Origin: Halosolutus halophilus
Lineage (GTDB): Archaea > Halobacteriota > Halobacteria > Halobacteriales > Natrialbaceae
Direction: 5' to 3'
Length of the DNA stretch: 64,000 nucleotides
Assembly: GCF_022869805.1 (NCBI RefSeq)
Contig: NZ_CP094974.1
Location: 186,001-250,000, forward strand
The notes under the pieces were generated by a model. That model was not told where the DNA came from. It searched no databases and was given only the letters and a program-made list of their open reading frames with translations. Of the stretch, positions 16,234-25,662 are shown piece by piece. Every line of letters begins with the position of its first letter. Position 1 is the stretch's first letter. Position numbers and translations under genes: made by a program.

Positions 16234-17022
16234 TTATTCCCCGCGGAACTCCGGTTCTCGTTCCTCGAGTCGCGCCTCGAACCCTTCGCGGTAGTCGCGG
16301 GTGTCGTCCAGTTCGTGGCCGAGCGATCGTTCCAGGGCCAGCCCCCCTTCGAGGGGCATCTCCAGGGACGCATTGAGCGCGCGTTTGCCGTACTCGAGCC
16401 CGAGCGGGGCGTTCTCGCAGAGCCGATCGGCGAACGCTTTCGTTCGCTCGTCGACGTCCTCGTCGGGGCAGACTTCGTGGACCAGCCCGATCTCGGCGGC
16501 GTGCTCGGGATCGACGAACTCACCGGTGAGGACGATCTCTTTGGCCTTCGAGAGGCCGATCAGCCGGGGGAGCCGCTGGGTGCCGCCGCCGTGAGGGAAC
16601 GTGCCCAGCGTGACCTCGAGCAGCCCGTACCTGGCGTTCTCGCCGATGATCCGGAAGTCACAGGGCAACGTGAGTTCGAACGCCCCCGCGGGCGCGGCGC
16701 GTTTGATACCGGCGACGACCGGCTGTCGGAGGTCCTCGATCGTCTCGAGCAGGTCCGGGAAGACGTCCCGGTCGATCCCGGAGTCGGGGTCGACCCGATC
16801 GCGCATCATGGTGAGGTCCATCCCCGCGGAGAGAACCGGCCCCTCGCCGAGTAGCGTGGCGGCCCGCACGTCCTCGGCCTCGTCGACCCGCTCGAACGCC
16901 GCGGTGAGGTCGCGCATGAGGTCGACGGTCATCGCGTTTCGCTTGTCCGGTCGCGAGAGGTAGACGTCCGCACGTCGGTCGTTCCAGTCGATCGCCGCGA
17001 GTCCCGTGCCAACGGATTCCAT
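16234..17022 (-). CDS. Enoyl-CoA hydratase/isomerase (crotonase) family protein
   Basis: A 262-residue crotonase. The oxyanion-hole region GEGPVLSAGMDL and the two catalytic glutamate regions are visible: AGAFELTLPCDFRI (Glu equivalent to rat Glu144) and LLEVTLGTFPHGGGTQRLPR (Glu equivalent to Glu164). Both glutamates are present, so hydratase activity is plausible, acting on 2-enoyl-CoA in fatty- or amino-acid breakdown. The usual GG before the first Glu reads AG. A minus-strand TATA element (CTTAAGG, around 17047-17053) sits about 27 bp before the ATG at 17022, giving a leaderless start. It is convergent with the GT2 gene. Confidence 0.92.
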   Translation of the reverse strand: MESVGTGLAAIDWNDRRADVYLSRPDKRNAMTVDLMRDLTAAFERVDEAEDVRAATLLGEGPVLSAGMDLTMMRDRVDPDSGIDRDVFPDLLETIEDLRQPVVAGIKRAAPAGAFELTLPCDFRIIGENARYGLLEVTLGTFPHGGGTQRLPRLIGLSKAKEIVLTGEFVDPEHAAEIGLVHEVCPDEDVDERTKAFADRLCENAPLGLEYGKRALNASLEMPLEGGLALERSLGHELDDTRDYREGFEARLEEREPEFRGE

Positions 17023-17312
17023 GGGGGACGGTCCGGGGCCATCCCCTTAAGTTCGGCGTCAGCGTGAGCGGCCTGCCGATACCGCGACACGGCGGTCGCT
17101 TCGTCGGTGTCGCCGGTCGCCACCGAGTATCCCGGGTTCCGTCGTCAGGCTCCGTCGCGGACAGTTCGGCGGCGTCGATCGCGTCGGTCCGTGGTGGGCC
17201 GAGAGGACGACGAGTGATACCGATCCGGGTGGGCACCCCGCTCGTCGCGGTCGTTCTGCGGCGATCGTACCGATTCCCGTCGGCGTGGCGGTATCGAAAG
17301 GACGGGCAGGGG

Positions 17313-18137
17313 TCACGGGCGAATTTCGGGGTCCGGTCCGAGCGCGTCGATCACGCGACAGGCGTTCTTCGAGAAGACTCGCCAGAGTTTGTCCTCCGAG
17401 ACGTCCAGCGTGAGAATCTCCATGACGGCGACGTTGGGGTGACAGGCTGGGGTGCCGCTGCCGAACAGGACTCGATCGGGGTGTTCCAGGAGCGCGCGCT
17501 CGAGTTCCCGGCGGTACCTGACGAAACTCGTCTCGACGTAGCAGTCGTCGTACTCGGTCAGCAGGTCGATCATCCCGTTCATGAGCGATCGTTCGAGCGG
17601 GTGGCCGCCGAAGTGGGCGACGACGACCGGGAACGAGTGCTCGAGCAGCATCGACGCGAGGGTGTCGGGCGGTGCGTCGACGCCGCCGCTGACGAGTACC
17701 GGGAGTTCGACGTCGTCCATGACGGCGAGGACGTCGTCGTCGGGGTAGCCGTCCACGCCGGGATCGAGCACGAACCCGTGAAACCGATCGTCGTAGGCGT
17801 AGCGCTCGACGTCCTCGGGCGTCGTGTGGTGGTCCTTGCGGCGGCTCACGGCGTTGCGGAGGCGGCCGGTCGCGCTCGCGTCCGGCTGCTGGGTGCCGTT
17901 GATCCGGGCGACGGCGACGAACGGCCGGTCGACGCTGTGACGGGCGACTCCGTTGTTCGGCGCGACGTAGCTCGTCTCCGGCGTCGCGGGCGGGAAAACG
18001 ACGGCCTTCGTGATTCCGGCCTGGTGCATCTCCCGCTCCAGTCGATCGGGCGTCATCGCGTCCTCGCCGGACCTCGCGTCCGGCGGAAGCTGCGTATAGA
18101 CGTCGACGATGCGAAACCCGTGCTCCAGCTCCAGCAT
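17313..18137 (-). CDS. Amidohydrolase-fold protein lacking metal ligands
   Basis: A 274-residue TIM-barrel protein of the amidohydrolase-2 type. The fold is recognisable (FRIVDVYTQLPP at the N-terminus, PVVVAHFGGHPLERS in the middle, RVLFGSGTPACHPNVAV near the end), yet the metal-binding residues are mostly gone: the N-terminal HxH is YTQ, the strand-5/6 His (usually VHTG) reads LVSGG, and the C-terminal GSD reads GSG. Only the His in AHFGG remains. It is therefore unlikely to be a metal hydrolase and may be a binding or regulatory protein. It is divergent from the thermosome gene, sharing 166 bp of promoter DNA. Confidence 0.82.
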   Translation of the reverse strand: MLELEHGFRIVDVYTQLPPDARSGEDAMTPDRLEREMHQAGITKAVVFPPATPETSYVAPNNGVARHSVDRPFVAVARINGTQQPDASATGRLRNAVSRRKDHHTTPEDVERYAYDDRFHGFVLDPGVDGYPDDDVLAVMDDVELPVLVSGGVDAPPDTLASMLLEHSFPVVVAHFGGHPLERSLMNGMIDLLTEYDDCYVETSFVRYRRELERALLEHPDRVLFGSGTPACHPNVAVMEILTLDVSEDKLWRVFSKNACRVIDALGPDPEIRP

Positions 18138-18262
18138 CCCACGGAGGTGTTTTCGGCCGACCCATATTTTGCTACCGACTCCCGGACCGTGGCGTGGTCG
18201 GCGGGGTGTGGCGACGGCTCACACGGGGAATCGCCAGAGGGAGCGGTGGCGGTAGGGAAACC

Positions 18263-18270
18263 TTTATATA
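18263..18270 (+). promoter_or_regulatory. TATA box of the thermosome gene
   Basis: TTTATATA preceded by purine-rich GGGAAACC (a BRE-like element) lies 34-41 bp before the thermosome ATG at 18304. The spacing predicts transcription starting near 18293, with a leader of about 11 bases. Haloarchaeal chaperonin genes are heat-induced from core promoters of this kind; which TFB is used cannot be read here. Confidence 0.8.
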
Positions 18271-18303
18271 GAAGTGCTGACGACATGGTTAGTGAGTACA
18301 ACC

Positions 18304-19881
18304 ATGGCACAACAGCGACGCATGGGCGGACAGCCTATGTTCATTCTGAGCGAGGATAGCCAGCGAACGCAGGGTCGCGACGCCCAATCGTCGAACATCA
18401 TGGCCGGCAAGGCCGTCGCCGAGTCGGTACGGACGACGCTGGGCCCCCGCGGCATGGACAAGATGCTCGTCGACTCCAGCGGGGAGGTCGTCATCACGAA
18501 CGACGGGGCGACCATCCTCAACGAGATGGACATCGAACACCCCGCGGCCCAGATGATCGTCGAGGTCGCCGACTCCCAGGAGGAGGAGGTCGGCGACGGC
18601 ACGACGACGGCGGCCGTGATCGCTGGCAACCTGCTCGGCGAGGCCGAGGACCTCATCGAACAGGACGTCCATGCGACGACGATCGTCGAGGGCTACCACG
18701 AGGCCGCCGAGATCGCACTCGACGCGATCGCCGAGCAGGTCGGCGAGGCCGAGGTCGACGACGAGATCCTGAAACAGGTCGCCGAGTCGAGCATGACCGG
18801 CAAGGGCACCGGCGGGCTGACCGCCGAGTCGCTCGCCGAGACGGTCGTCGAGGCCATCCGCCACGTCGAGACGGACGCGGGCGTCCAGCGGGACAACGTC
18901 GCCGTCCACACCCAGATCGGCGCCTCCTCGAACGCGACCGAACTCGTCCCCGGGATCGTCATCGACGAGGAAGCCGCCCACGACGCGATGCCCGCGAACG
19001 TCGAGGACGCCTCGATCGCCGTCCTCGACGTCGAACTCGGCGTCCGGACCGGCGAGATCGACGCCGAGTACGCCATCGACTCGATCGACCAGCTCAACCA
19101 GGCGATCGACGCCGAGGAGAGCGAGGTCCGCGGCTACGCCGAGACGATCGCCGAGAGCGGTGCCGACGTCGTCTTCACCACCGAAGACGTCGACGACCGC
19201 GTCAGTACGTTCCTCGCCAACGAGGGCGTGCTCGTCTTCGAGAGCGTCAGCGACTCCGACGCCCGCCAGATCGTCTCCGCGACGGGTGCTCGCCGCGTCG
19301 GTGCCCTCGAGGACCTCGAGGCGGACGACTTCGGTGCTGCCGACCGCATTCGAACGGAGAACTACGGCGACGACGACCTCGCGTTCGTCGAGGGCGGCGC
19401 GGCCGCCGAAGCCGTCACCGTCTTCGTCCGCGGCGGTACCGAACACGTCGTCGACGAACTCGAACGCGCCATCGAGGACGCGCTCGACGTCGTCTCGACG
19501 GCCCTCGCGTCCGGCGAGGTCGTCCCCGGTGCCGGTGCGACCGAGATCGCGATCGCCGACACGATCCGCTCTGAAGCCGCCGGCATCGAGGGCCGCAAAC
19601 AGCTCGCCGTCAACGCCTTCGCGGACGCGATCGACGTCGTCCCGCGCACGCTCGCGGCCAATACGGGCCAGGACCCGATCGACTCGCTCGTGGACCTCCG
19701 TGCCGCCCACGAGTCCGAGGGGCGCGCCGGTCTCATCACTACCGGTGAGGACGTCACGATCGACGATCCCTTCGAGCACGGCGTCGTCGACCCCGCCGAC
19801 GTCAAGCGCGAGGCGATCGAGAGCGCCACCGAGGCCGCGACGATGATCGTCCGCATCGACGACGTCATCGCCGCCGAATAA
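18304..19881 (+). CDS. ths: Thermosome subunit (group II chaperonin)
   Basis: A 525-residue group II chaperonin subunit that builds the double-ring, ATP-driven protein-folding cage of archaea. Conserved elements are [65 protein letters not shown] (ATP-binding GDGTT near residue 92), and [20 protein letters not shown], with ATP-contacting GAGA near 405. The C-terminus is short ([12 protein letters not shown]) and lacks the Gly-Gly-Met tail seen in some subunits. Haloarchaea have two or three paralogues; this one resembles those with the [14 protein letters not shown]-terminus, but I cannot assign alpha, beta or gamma. A strong TATA box and the shared upstream region with the metal-less amidohydrolase are noted. 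Confidence 0.97.
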   Translation: MAQQRRMGGQPMFILSEDSQRTQGRDAQSSNIMAGKAVAESVRTTLGPRGMDKMLVDSSGEVVITNDGATILNEMDIEHPAAQMIVEVADSQEEEVGDGTTTAAVIAGNLLGEAEDLIEQDVHATTIVEGYHEAAEIALDAIAEQVGEAEVDDEILKQVAESSMTGKGTGGLTAESLAETVVEAIRHVETDAGVQRDNVAVHTQIGASSNATELVPGIVIDEEAAHDAMPANVEDASIAVLDVELGVRTGEIDAEYAIDSIDQLNQAIDAEESEVRGYAETIAESGADVVFTTEDVDDRVSTFLANEGVLVFESVSDSDARQIVSATGARRVGALEDLEADDFGAADRIRTENYGDDDLAFVEGGAAAEAVTVFVRGGTEHVVDELERAIEDALDVVSTALASGEVVPGAGATEIAIADTIRSEAAGIEGRKQLAVNAFADAIDVVPRTLAANTGQDPIDSLVDLRAAHESEGRAGLITTGEDVTIDDPFEHGVVDPADVKREAIESATEAATMIVRIDDVIAAE

Positions 19882-19908
19882 CGGCCGCCCCGCGATTCCG
19901 ATCGCCGA

Positions 19909-19920
19909 TTTCGAATTTTT
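19909..19920 (+). terminator. T-rich stretch after the thermosome gene, probable terminator
   Basis: TTTCGAATTTTT occurs 28 bp after the thermosome stop codon, in a region otherwise GC-rich. Archaeal termination commonly needs only a run of T on the coding strand, so this is the best candidate. No stem-loop precedes it. Confidence 0.35.
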
Positions 19921-20065
19921 GGGCCGAGCGTCCCGTTCGTTGCCGTTCGAAGCCGTCCTCGGCGGTTCGGCAAGTAGTGTTACTACCGTCCGATCCGCGT
20001 ACGTATCCTGTCCGGGCGCACCCGAACGCGATCGGCTCCCCGGGCAGTCGGGGTCCCCGAGGCCG

Positions 20066-20914
20066 TCACGCACTCGTATCGGTCGGTTCGAGGACGACGT
20101 CGTCGCCGGCCGTGAGACCGAACGCCTCGTCGCCGCGACCCTGGTTGACGTCCAGTTCCACGTAGCCGTGACTCCCGACCGTCGCGAGTCGATCGCCGGC
20201 CGGAACTGCAGCGAACGTCTCACCGACGGGGACGGACTCGCCGTTCGCGACGATCGTCTCGCGCCCGTCGAGGTAGCCGCCGGGGACGTTCGTGATCGCG
20301 TTGCCGAAGTCGTCGACGACCAGCACGTCGCCGCGCGCACGCTCGTTCTCGACGGACGCAGTGGGCAACTCGAGATCGACCGCGAACTCGGCCGGCGTCA
20401 GGAACGCGAGGTCGGAGAGATCCGAGAGCGGCGCGTCGTGAACGGCGGCAGCGGCCGGTGCGAAGACGTCACGGCCGTGGAAGGTGTTGCTCGCGGGTCC
20501 GCGTTTCCCGGCCGTGTCCGGCGCGAGGGTATCGGCGTCGCTCGCTTGCGGGGTCGCGGGTTCGACCGGGTCGAGGCGGGTCTCGTCGATCACGTACGTC
20601 TCGATCGGGCCGTCGCCGGCGAGCCGTCGCGCTGGCGGGCAAAGGACCCCGTTGTCGGGGCCGACGAGCGCGTGCTCGCCCGCACGGACGACGAGCGCGT
20701 TCCGATCGGTTCCGACGCCGGGGTCGACCACGACGAGGTGGGTCGCGGGCGGAAAGTACGGCAGCGTCTCGCGGAGCCAGAACGCGGCCGCGCGGACGTC
20801 CTGCCGGGGGAGGTCGTGGGCGACGTCGACGAGTCGCGCGTCAGTTCGCCGGCAGACGACGCCTTTCATCGCCGCCGGGTACGGCGAGCCGAAGTCCGAC
20901 GCGAGGGTGAGCAT
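20066..20914 (-). CDS. SAM hydrolase (SAM hydroxide adenosyltransferase, chlorinase/fluorinase fold)
   Basis: A 282-residue protein of the DUF62 family that hydrolyses S-adenosylmethionine to adenosine and methionine using activated water. Motifs: MLTLASDFGSPYPAAMKGVV (SAM-binding Asp near residue 7), VVDPGVGTDRNALVVRAGEH, ALVGPDNGVL, NTFHGRDVFAPAAA and VVDDFGNAITNVPG. The triad features that separate hydrolases from halogenases (Asp/Arg/His in this region) look hydrolase-like, e.g. FHGRDVFAP. An insert (about residues 112-140, EPATPQASDADTLAPD) is haloarchaeal. The next gene in the same direction upstream is nadM, 100 bp away; the pair is conserved in many haloarchaea as I recall, suggesting adenosine/NAD salvage, though this link is inferred. 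Confidence 0.92.
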   Translation of the reverse strand: MLTLASDFGSPYPAAMKGVVCRRTDARLVDVAHDLPRQDVRAAAFWLRETLPYFPPATHLVVVDPGVGTDRNALVVRAGEHALVGPDNGVLCPPARRLAGDGPIETYVIDETRLDPVEPATPQASDADTLAPDTAGKRGPASNTFHGRDVFAPAAAAVHDAPLSDLSDLAFLTPAEFAVDLELPTASVENERARGDVLVVDDFGNAITNVPGGYLDGRETIVANGESVPVGETFAAVPAGDRLATVGSHGYVELDVNQGRGDEAFGLTAGDDVVLEPTDTSA

Positions 20915-21016
20915 ACAGTGACGTCGTGGCCGGTCGGTGAAAATCCGTGGGTCTCCGATCGATCCGGGGAGTCGGCACCCGCTGCGATCGGGCCGGGATC
21001 GCGAGGTCGTGGGGGT

Positions 21017-21535
21017 TCACCCGCCGTTCGAGTCGGACCGGTTGACCATCTGGATCCGTTCGATCCCGTCGGTTTCGTCGACGACTTCGGCGACGGGTTC
21101 GGGAACGAGCGTCTCCCAGTCGCCGCCGTTGATCATCCGTTCGCGGACTTCCGAGCCCTCGAGCACCTCGCGGTTGAACATCGGCGATTGGCGGACCTCG
21201 ATGTCCGCCTCGCGAAACAGTTGAATGACGAGCGGATTGTTCGAGTACGCGACGTCGAAGTCCGGACTCATGCTCTGGACGTGGCTCACCCACACCGAAT
21301 TCCGTTCGAGGTCCTCGATCGGGACGGCGTACGTGACGAGGTCGTAGTCGACGAGCGACTTCGTGATCATCATGATCCGTTCGCCCGCCGTGAACGGGTT
21401 CCGGGTCGTGTGCGAGTCGTCGGCGCTGCCGATCCCCAGGACGAGTTCGTCGACGTCCTCGGCGATCTGTTCGACCATACTGAGGTGGCCGTTGTGGAAG
21501 GGCTGGAACCGGCCGATGTAGAACCCCCGGGTCAT
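21017..21535 (-). CDS. nadM: Nicotinamide-nucleotide adenylyltransferase, archaeal type
   Basis: A 172-residue nucleotidyltransferase that makes NAD from NMN and ATP. The signature GRFQPFHNGH (residues 8-17) contains the HxGH motif (His14, His17), and the second motif EGSEVRERM supplies Ser and Arg of the (I)SxxxR element. Length is normal for archaeal NadM. The ATG at 21535 matches the canonical MTRGFYIGRF start, and three codons further upstream are not conserved. The C-terminus is a Ser/Asp tail. Context: followed by the SAM hydrolase gene on the same strand. Confidence 0.95.
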   Translation of the reverse strand: MTRGFYIGRFQPFHNGHLSMVEQIAEDVDELVLGIGSADDSHTTRNPFTAGERIMMITKSLVDYDLVTYAVPIEDLERNSVWVSHVQSMSPDFDVAYSNNPLVIQLFREADIEVRQSPMFNREVLEGSEVRERMINGGDWETLVPEPVAEVVDETDGIERIQMVNRSDSNGG

Positions 21536-21880
21536 GGGATACACTGCTCGTGGCGTCCGCTTAAGCGTGGCGTGTTCCGCCGGGAACCAGCGCTCCCGTC
21601 TCCAGAGCCGACGATTCCCAGCGCGGAACGTTCGAGGTCGACGATCTCCAACGCGGAACGTTCGAGGTCGACAGTCTCCAGCGCGGTACGTTCGTCGTCG
21701 CGAACAGATCGTCGAAGAGATAATTCACGCCGACAGGGGCTGTACGAAATCGACGATTGATAATCCCCAATCAGGCTCGTAGGCCCCTGTAAAAGGCAGT
21801 ATCAGCAACTGACACCATCCTCCGCATGGAGAAAGTATATCAGTGGCAATCCCTTCGAATCAGGTACTGAACAGAGTTCT
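21536..21880. other. Gene-free region between nadM and lonB, holding three 30-bp repeats
   Basis: 345 bp separating divergent nadM and lonB. It contains three 30-bp tandem repeats (21610-21699, listed separately), then an AT-richer stretch before lonB with GTAAAAGG (21789-21796) and AAGTATATCAG (about 21833-21843) as possible TATA boxes. A 14-codon frame (21826-21870, starting MEKVYQW) lies between them and could be translated, but nothing supports it beyond its position. Confidence 0.6.
21610..21699. repeat. Three tandem 30-bp repeats
   Basis: Units at 21610-21639, 21640-21669 and 21670-21699 share the pattern GACGATCTCCAGCGCGGAAC followed by GTTCGAGGTC; the first two differ at only a few positions and the third at several more. 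The 30-bp period is ten codons, and both strands stay open across it, so it would encode ten-residue repeats (minus strand TSNVPRWRSS; plus strand RRSPTRNVRG). No good start codon or family supports a gene. Confidence 0.85.
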
Positions 21881-24061
21881 ATGAGCAACGATACGAACGT
21901 TGACGACCCTCCCGAAGACACTGCCGGGACTGCTGCCAGTGAGGATGACCCTCACGAGCACGATCAGGACCAGCAGCGTCAGGGAGATCGGTCGCCGCTT
22001 GACGAGGGTGGTGACCGTCACGACGACGTCGACGACCCGATGGGGGAGTTCGATCCCGATTCGGTGTCCGACGACGGAGACGACGGAGACGACGACATCG
22101 AAACCGTCGAGGACCTCGGCAGCGACGTCGAGGTCGACCCGGGTGTCGAGGTCGACGAGGAGAACGCCGAGGACGACTTGCTCGGCGGTCTCAAGATCGA
22201 CACGACCGACGACATCGAGGTCCCCGATCGGCTCGTCGACCAGGTTATCGGACAGGACGAGGCACGAGACATCATCATCAAGGCGGCCAAGCAGCGCCGG
22301 CACGTGATGATGATCGGTTCTCCCGGGACCGGGAAGTCGATGCTGGCGAAGGCGATGAGCCAGCTACTGCCCCAGGAGGATCTGCAAGACGTCCTGGTCT
22401 ATCACAACCCCGACGACGGGAACGCGCCGAAGGTCCGGACCGTTCCCGCGGGGAAGGGCGAACAGATCATCGACGCGCACAAGGAGGAAGCTCGCAAGCG
22501 CAACCAGATGCGCTCGATCCTGATGTGGATCATTATCGCGATCGTCGTCGGCTATGCGATCATCTCCCAGCAGATCCTCCTCGGCATCCTCGCTGCGGGT
22601 ATCGTCTGGCTGATCTTCCGCTACACGAGCCGCGGGACGGACGCGATGGTGCCGAACATGATCGTCGACAACGGCGATCAGCGCACCGCGCCGTTCGAGG
22701 ACGCGACCGGCGCTCACGCCGGCGCACTGCTCGGCGACGTCCGCCACGACCCGTTCCAGTCCGGCGGGATGGAGACGCCGTCCCACGATCGGGTCGAACC
22801 CGGCTCGATCCACAAGTCGAACAAGGGCGTGCTGTTCGTCGACGAGATCAACACGCTCGACGTCCGTACCCAGCAGAAGCTGATGACGGCGATCCAGGAG
22901 GGCGAGTTCTCGATCACCGGCCAGTCCGAGCGCTCCTCGGGCGCGATGGTCCAGACCGAACCCGTCCCCTGTGACTTCGTCATGATCGCCGCGGGGAACT
23001 TAGACGCGATGGAGAACATGCACCCCGCGCTCCGCAACCGGATCAAGGGGTACGGCTACGAGGTCTACATGGAGGACACCATCGAGGACACTCCCGAGAT
23101 GCGCCGGAAGTACGCCCGGTTCGTCGCCCAGGAGGTCGAACGCGACGGCCGGCTCCCCCACTTCACGCGCGACGCCGTCGAGGAACTCATCCTCGAGGCC
23201 AAGCGCCGCTCGGGCCGGAAGAACCACCTGACGCTGCACTTCCGGACGCTCGGCGGCCTCGTCCGCGTCGCCGGCGACATCGCTCGCTCCGAAGACCGGG
23301 AGTACACCACCCGCGAGGACGTCCTGCAGGCCAAGGGCCGCTCGCGCTCGATCGAGCAACAGCTCGCAGACGACTACATCGAGCGCCGCAAGGACTACGA
23401 ACTGCAGGTCGCCGAGGGCGGCGTCGAGGGCCGCGTCAACGGCCTCGCCGTCATGGGCGAAGACAGCGGAATCATGCTCCCCGTGATGGCCGAAATCGCC
23501 CCGGCACAGGGCCAGGGCCAGGTCATCGCCACGGGTCAGCTCAAGGAGATGGCCGAGGAGTCGGTCCAGAACGTCTCGGCGATCATCAAGAAGTTCTCCG
23601 ACGTGAACCTCTCGGAGAAGGACATCCACATCCAGTTCGTCCAGACCGGCCAGCAGGGCGTCGACGGCGACTCCGCCTCCATCACGGTGGCGACGGCCGT
23701 CATCAGTGCCCTCGAGGACATCCCGGTCGACCAGACCGTCGCCATGACCGGCTCGCTCTCCGTTCGCGGGGACGTGCTTCCGGTCGGCGGCGTCACTCAC
23801 AAGATCGAGGCCGCGGCCAAGGCCGGCTGTGAGACGGTCATCATCCCGAAGGCCAACGAACAGGACGTGATGATCGAGGACGAGTACGAGGAGATGGTCG
23901 ACATCGTGCCCTGTTCGAACATCAGCGAAGTCCTCGAGGTCGCCCTGATGGGCGAACCGAAGAAGGACTCGCTCGTCGATCGGCTCAAGTCGATCACCGG
24001 ATCGGCACTCGATCAAGGCGCCGTCGGCTCGACGAGCGGGTCGAACCCGAGTCCGCAGTAA
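21881..24061 (+). CDS. lonB: Archaeal Lon protease (LonB)
   Basis: A 726-residue membrane-bound ATP-dependent protease. In order: a very acidic N-terminus (residues 1-100), Walker A GSPGTGKS at 146-153, two membrane segments at about 211-247 inserted between the Walker motifs, Walker [10 protein letters not shown] near 316-324, sensor/arginine regions, and a C-terminal protease domain with catalytic Ser598 in DGDSAS and Lys641 in [11 protein letters not shown]. It degrades misfolded and regulatory proteins at the membrane; in Haloferax volcanii LonB is essential and controls lipid/carotenoid enzymes. The stop codon is followed immediately by the ATG of the CPBP protease gene, so the two are cotranscribed. 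Confidence 0.97.
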   Translation: MSNDTNVDDPPEDTAGTAASEDDPHEHDQDQQRQGDRSPLDEGGDRHDDVDDPMGEFDPDSVSDDGDDGDDDIETVEDLGSDVEVDPGVEVDEENAEDDLLGGLKIDTTDDIEVPDRLVDQVIGQDEARDIIIKAAKQRRHVMMIGSPGTGKSMLAKAMSQLLPQEDLQDVLVYHNPDDGNAPKVRTVPAGKGEQIIDAHKEEARKRNQMRSILMWIIIAIVVGYAIISQQILLGILAAGIVWLIFRYTSRGTDAMVPNMIVDNGDQRTAPFEDATGAHAGALLGDVRHDPFQSGGMETPSHDRVEPGSIHKSNKGVLFVDEINTLDVRTQQKLMTAIQEGEFSITGQSERSSGAMVQTEPVPCDFVMIAAGNLDAMENMHPALRNRIKGYGYEVYMEDTIEDTPEMRRKYARFVAQEVERDGRLPHFTRDAVEELILEAKRRSGRKNHLTLHFRTLGGLVRVAGDIARSEDREYTTREDVLQAKGRSRSIEQQLADDYIERRKDYELQVAEGGVEGRVNGLAVMGEDSGIMLPVMAEIAPAQGQGQVIATGQLKEMAEESVQNVSAIIKKFSDVNLSEKDIHIQFVQTGQQGVDGDSASITVATAVISALEDIPVDQTVAMTGSLSVRGDVLPVGGVTHKIEAAAKAGCETVIIPKANEQDVMIEDEYEEMVDIVPCSNISEVLEVALMGEPKKDSLVDRLKSITGSALDQGAVGSTSGSNPSPQ

Positions 24062-25129
24062 ATGCCGCAGTGGGCGACGTTCGCCGGGATAACGGGCGTC
24101 GTCCTCGTACTCTTGCTCGTTCTTTCGCATCTCACGCAGTCGGCGATTACCGACGGGACCGACTCGCGGACCGATCGCGCTGACGCATCTCTAGATCCGC
24201 GTGACGAGTCCGGGTCCAGGTCCGAATCCGGGTCCGATTCCCCCCGATCCGGAGCCGACGGTCCGGCACCGATCGATCGCTCGTCGTCGGTACAGGCTCC
24301 GGACGAGTCCGGCGTAGATGGAGCCCCCCAGGAGGCGACCGAGACCGAGGCCGCGACCGAGTCGGACCGGGAGCCGACGTCGGCGGAGTCGCCCGACGAT
24401 CGTGCGTCGCAGGCCGATCGATCGTCGTCGGACGGCGACCGGTCGCCCGAAAACGACCGCGAGCATCCATCCCGACCCCGCGACGGGATCGACGGGCCCG
24501 ACCGCCAGATCGACCCGGAGTCGCTGTCGACGGGGATGGTGCTGGCGAACGTGGCAGCCTCGCAGGGGCTGTTCGCACTCGTGTTGATCGGCGCGGCGAT
24601 CTACTCCGCGATCCCGGCTGACGCGCTGGGTATCGAGGTCTCGCGATCGTATCTGGAGACCGGGCTGCTCTGGGGGACGGCGTTCGGATTCGCCCTCTAC
24701 GTCGCGAACGAGGTCGGTGCGGCGGCGGCGACGTGGTTCGGGCTCGACCACGACGAAGGGTTGCGCGAACTGCTGAGCCCGGACTCGGTTCGGGGCTGGC
24801 TCGTGCTCCTGGTGGGCGTCCTGCCGATCATCGCGGTGTTCGAGGAACTGCTCTTCCGGGCGGCGCTCATCGGTGCCGTGTCGACCGGCTTCGACGTCTC
24901 GGTGTGGCTCCTGGCGATCGGCTCTTCGATCGCGTTCGCACTGGGCCACGGGATGCAGGGGACCGTCGGGATCGTCGTGACGGGCGTGCTCGGCTTCGTG
25001 CTCGCGGCGGGCTTTATTCTCACCGGAAGCTTCCTCGTCGTGGTCGTCGCCCACTACTGGATCAACGCGCTCGAGTTCGCCGTCCACGAGGGGCTGGACT
25101 TCGAGTGGGCCGAGACCCTCGAACGCTAA
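24062..25129 (+). CDS. CPBP-family intramembrane metalloprotease
   Basis: A 355-residue membrane protease of the CAAX-protease/bacteriocin-processing (CPBP) group. A first membrane segment (about residues 6-24) is followed by an unusually long Asp/Ser/Glu-rich linker (about 28-155), then four or five further segments carrying the active site: Glu261, Glu262 and Arg266 (EELLFR), His296 (ALGHGMQG), and His331/Asn335 (HYWIN). All metal and catalytic residues are present. The start codon directly follows the lonB stop, so this protease is made together with LonB, suggesting joint membrane-protein quality control. The acidic linker may hang on the outer or cytosolic face as a tether. Confidence 0.9.
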   Translation: MPQWATFAGITGVVLVLLLVLSHLTQSAITDGTDSRTDRADASLDPRDESGSRSESGSDSPRSGADGPAPIDRSSSVQAPDESGVDGAPQEATETEAATESDREPTSAESPDDRASQADRSSSDGDRSPENDREHPSRPRDGIDGPDRQIDPESLSTGMVLANVAASQGLFALVLIGAAIYSAIPADALGIEVSRSYLETGLLWGTAFGFALYVANEVGAAAATWFGLDHDEGLRELLSPDSVRGWLVLLVGVLPIIAVFEELLFRAALIGAVSTGFDVSVWLLAIGSSIAFALGHGMQGTVGIVVTGVLGFVLAAGFILTGSFLVVVVAHYWINALEFAVHEGLDFEWAETLER

Positions 25130-25208
25130 TACTGTCGGCCATAACCGTTCGTGAAAGTCGCCGAGACCGTCTGGCGCCTCCGACGCACCGACGCACAGCC
25201 GACAGTAT
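25129..25208. mobile_element. MITE-like 80-bp element with 11-bp terminal inverted repeats
   Basis: ATACTGTCGGC (25129-25139) and GCCGACAGTAT (25198-25208) are exact reverse complements enclosing 58 bp with no gene. The left end overlaps the last base of the CPBP protease stop codon; the right end provides AGTATAA, centred 28 bp before the ATG at 25236, exactly where that gene's TATA box should be. A short non-coding element with perfect terminal repeats is the pattern of a MITE. A single copy of the end motif (ATACTGTCGG) also occurs at 36904-36913. It could also simply be an operator/terminator hairpin. Confidence 0.5.
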
Positions 25209-25235
25209 AAGGTCGGGGCGTTCGTTCGAGGTGAT

Positions 25236-25574
25236 ATGACGAGATTCGAGGACGCACCACCGCTTGTGTACCGTACCGTCGTGGTCGGCGTCGTCGTCTA
25301 CTTTTTCCTGCTCGGCTACGCGACGATCGCCGGCGACCTGCTCGTGCGGCAGGTCGCGGACGGTCTGTTCGGTCTCATCGCGATCGGGGTCGGGAGCGTG
25401 CTCTACTGGCAGTCGTCCCGCGAACTCGATCCGATCACCGCCGCCGCGACCTGTCTCGTCGTGGGCGGGGTGACGCAACTGTTCGGACTCGCCGTTCCGG
25501 AACTGGACCTGATCGCCTCGATCACGGTGTTCGTCGGGATCCTCCTCTACGTGTTTGCGATCTACACTCAGTAG
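25236..25574 (+). CDS. Small four-helix membrane protein
   Basis: A 112-residue hydrophobic protein with four predicted membrane segments: about residues 14-34 (VVVGVVVYFFLLGYATIAG), 42-58, 66-84 and 90-110 (LIASITVFVGILLYVFAIYT). The charged N-terminus MTRFEDAPPLVYR should be cytosolic. I do not recognise a function; similar four-helix proteins are common and uncharacterised in haloarchaea. Its TATA box appears to lie in the right arm of the 80-bp inverted-repeat element just upstream, so its expression may have been shaped by that insertion. Confidence 0.85.
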   Translation: MTRFEDAPPLVYRTVVVGVVVYFFLLGYATIAGDLLVRQVADGLFGLIAIGVGSVLYWQSSRELDPITAAATCLVVGGVTQLFGLAVPELDLIASITVFVGILLYVFAIYTQ

Positions 25575-25662
25575 GTCGAACTACGCCGGCAACCGGAACA
25601 CTGGCAGCGGGCCGGCGCCTGAAACACCCGCGCTACGCCGGCGATCGGATCCGGGTCGCCGC

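Noticed and set aside
21561-21770. Minus-strand frame of 69 residues over the three 30-bp repeats (TTG start)
   Set aside because: Weak start codon, no family and no promoter; the repeats alone explain the open frame. Listed as a repeat instead.
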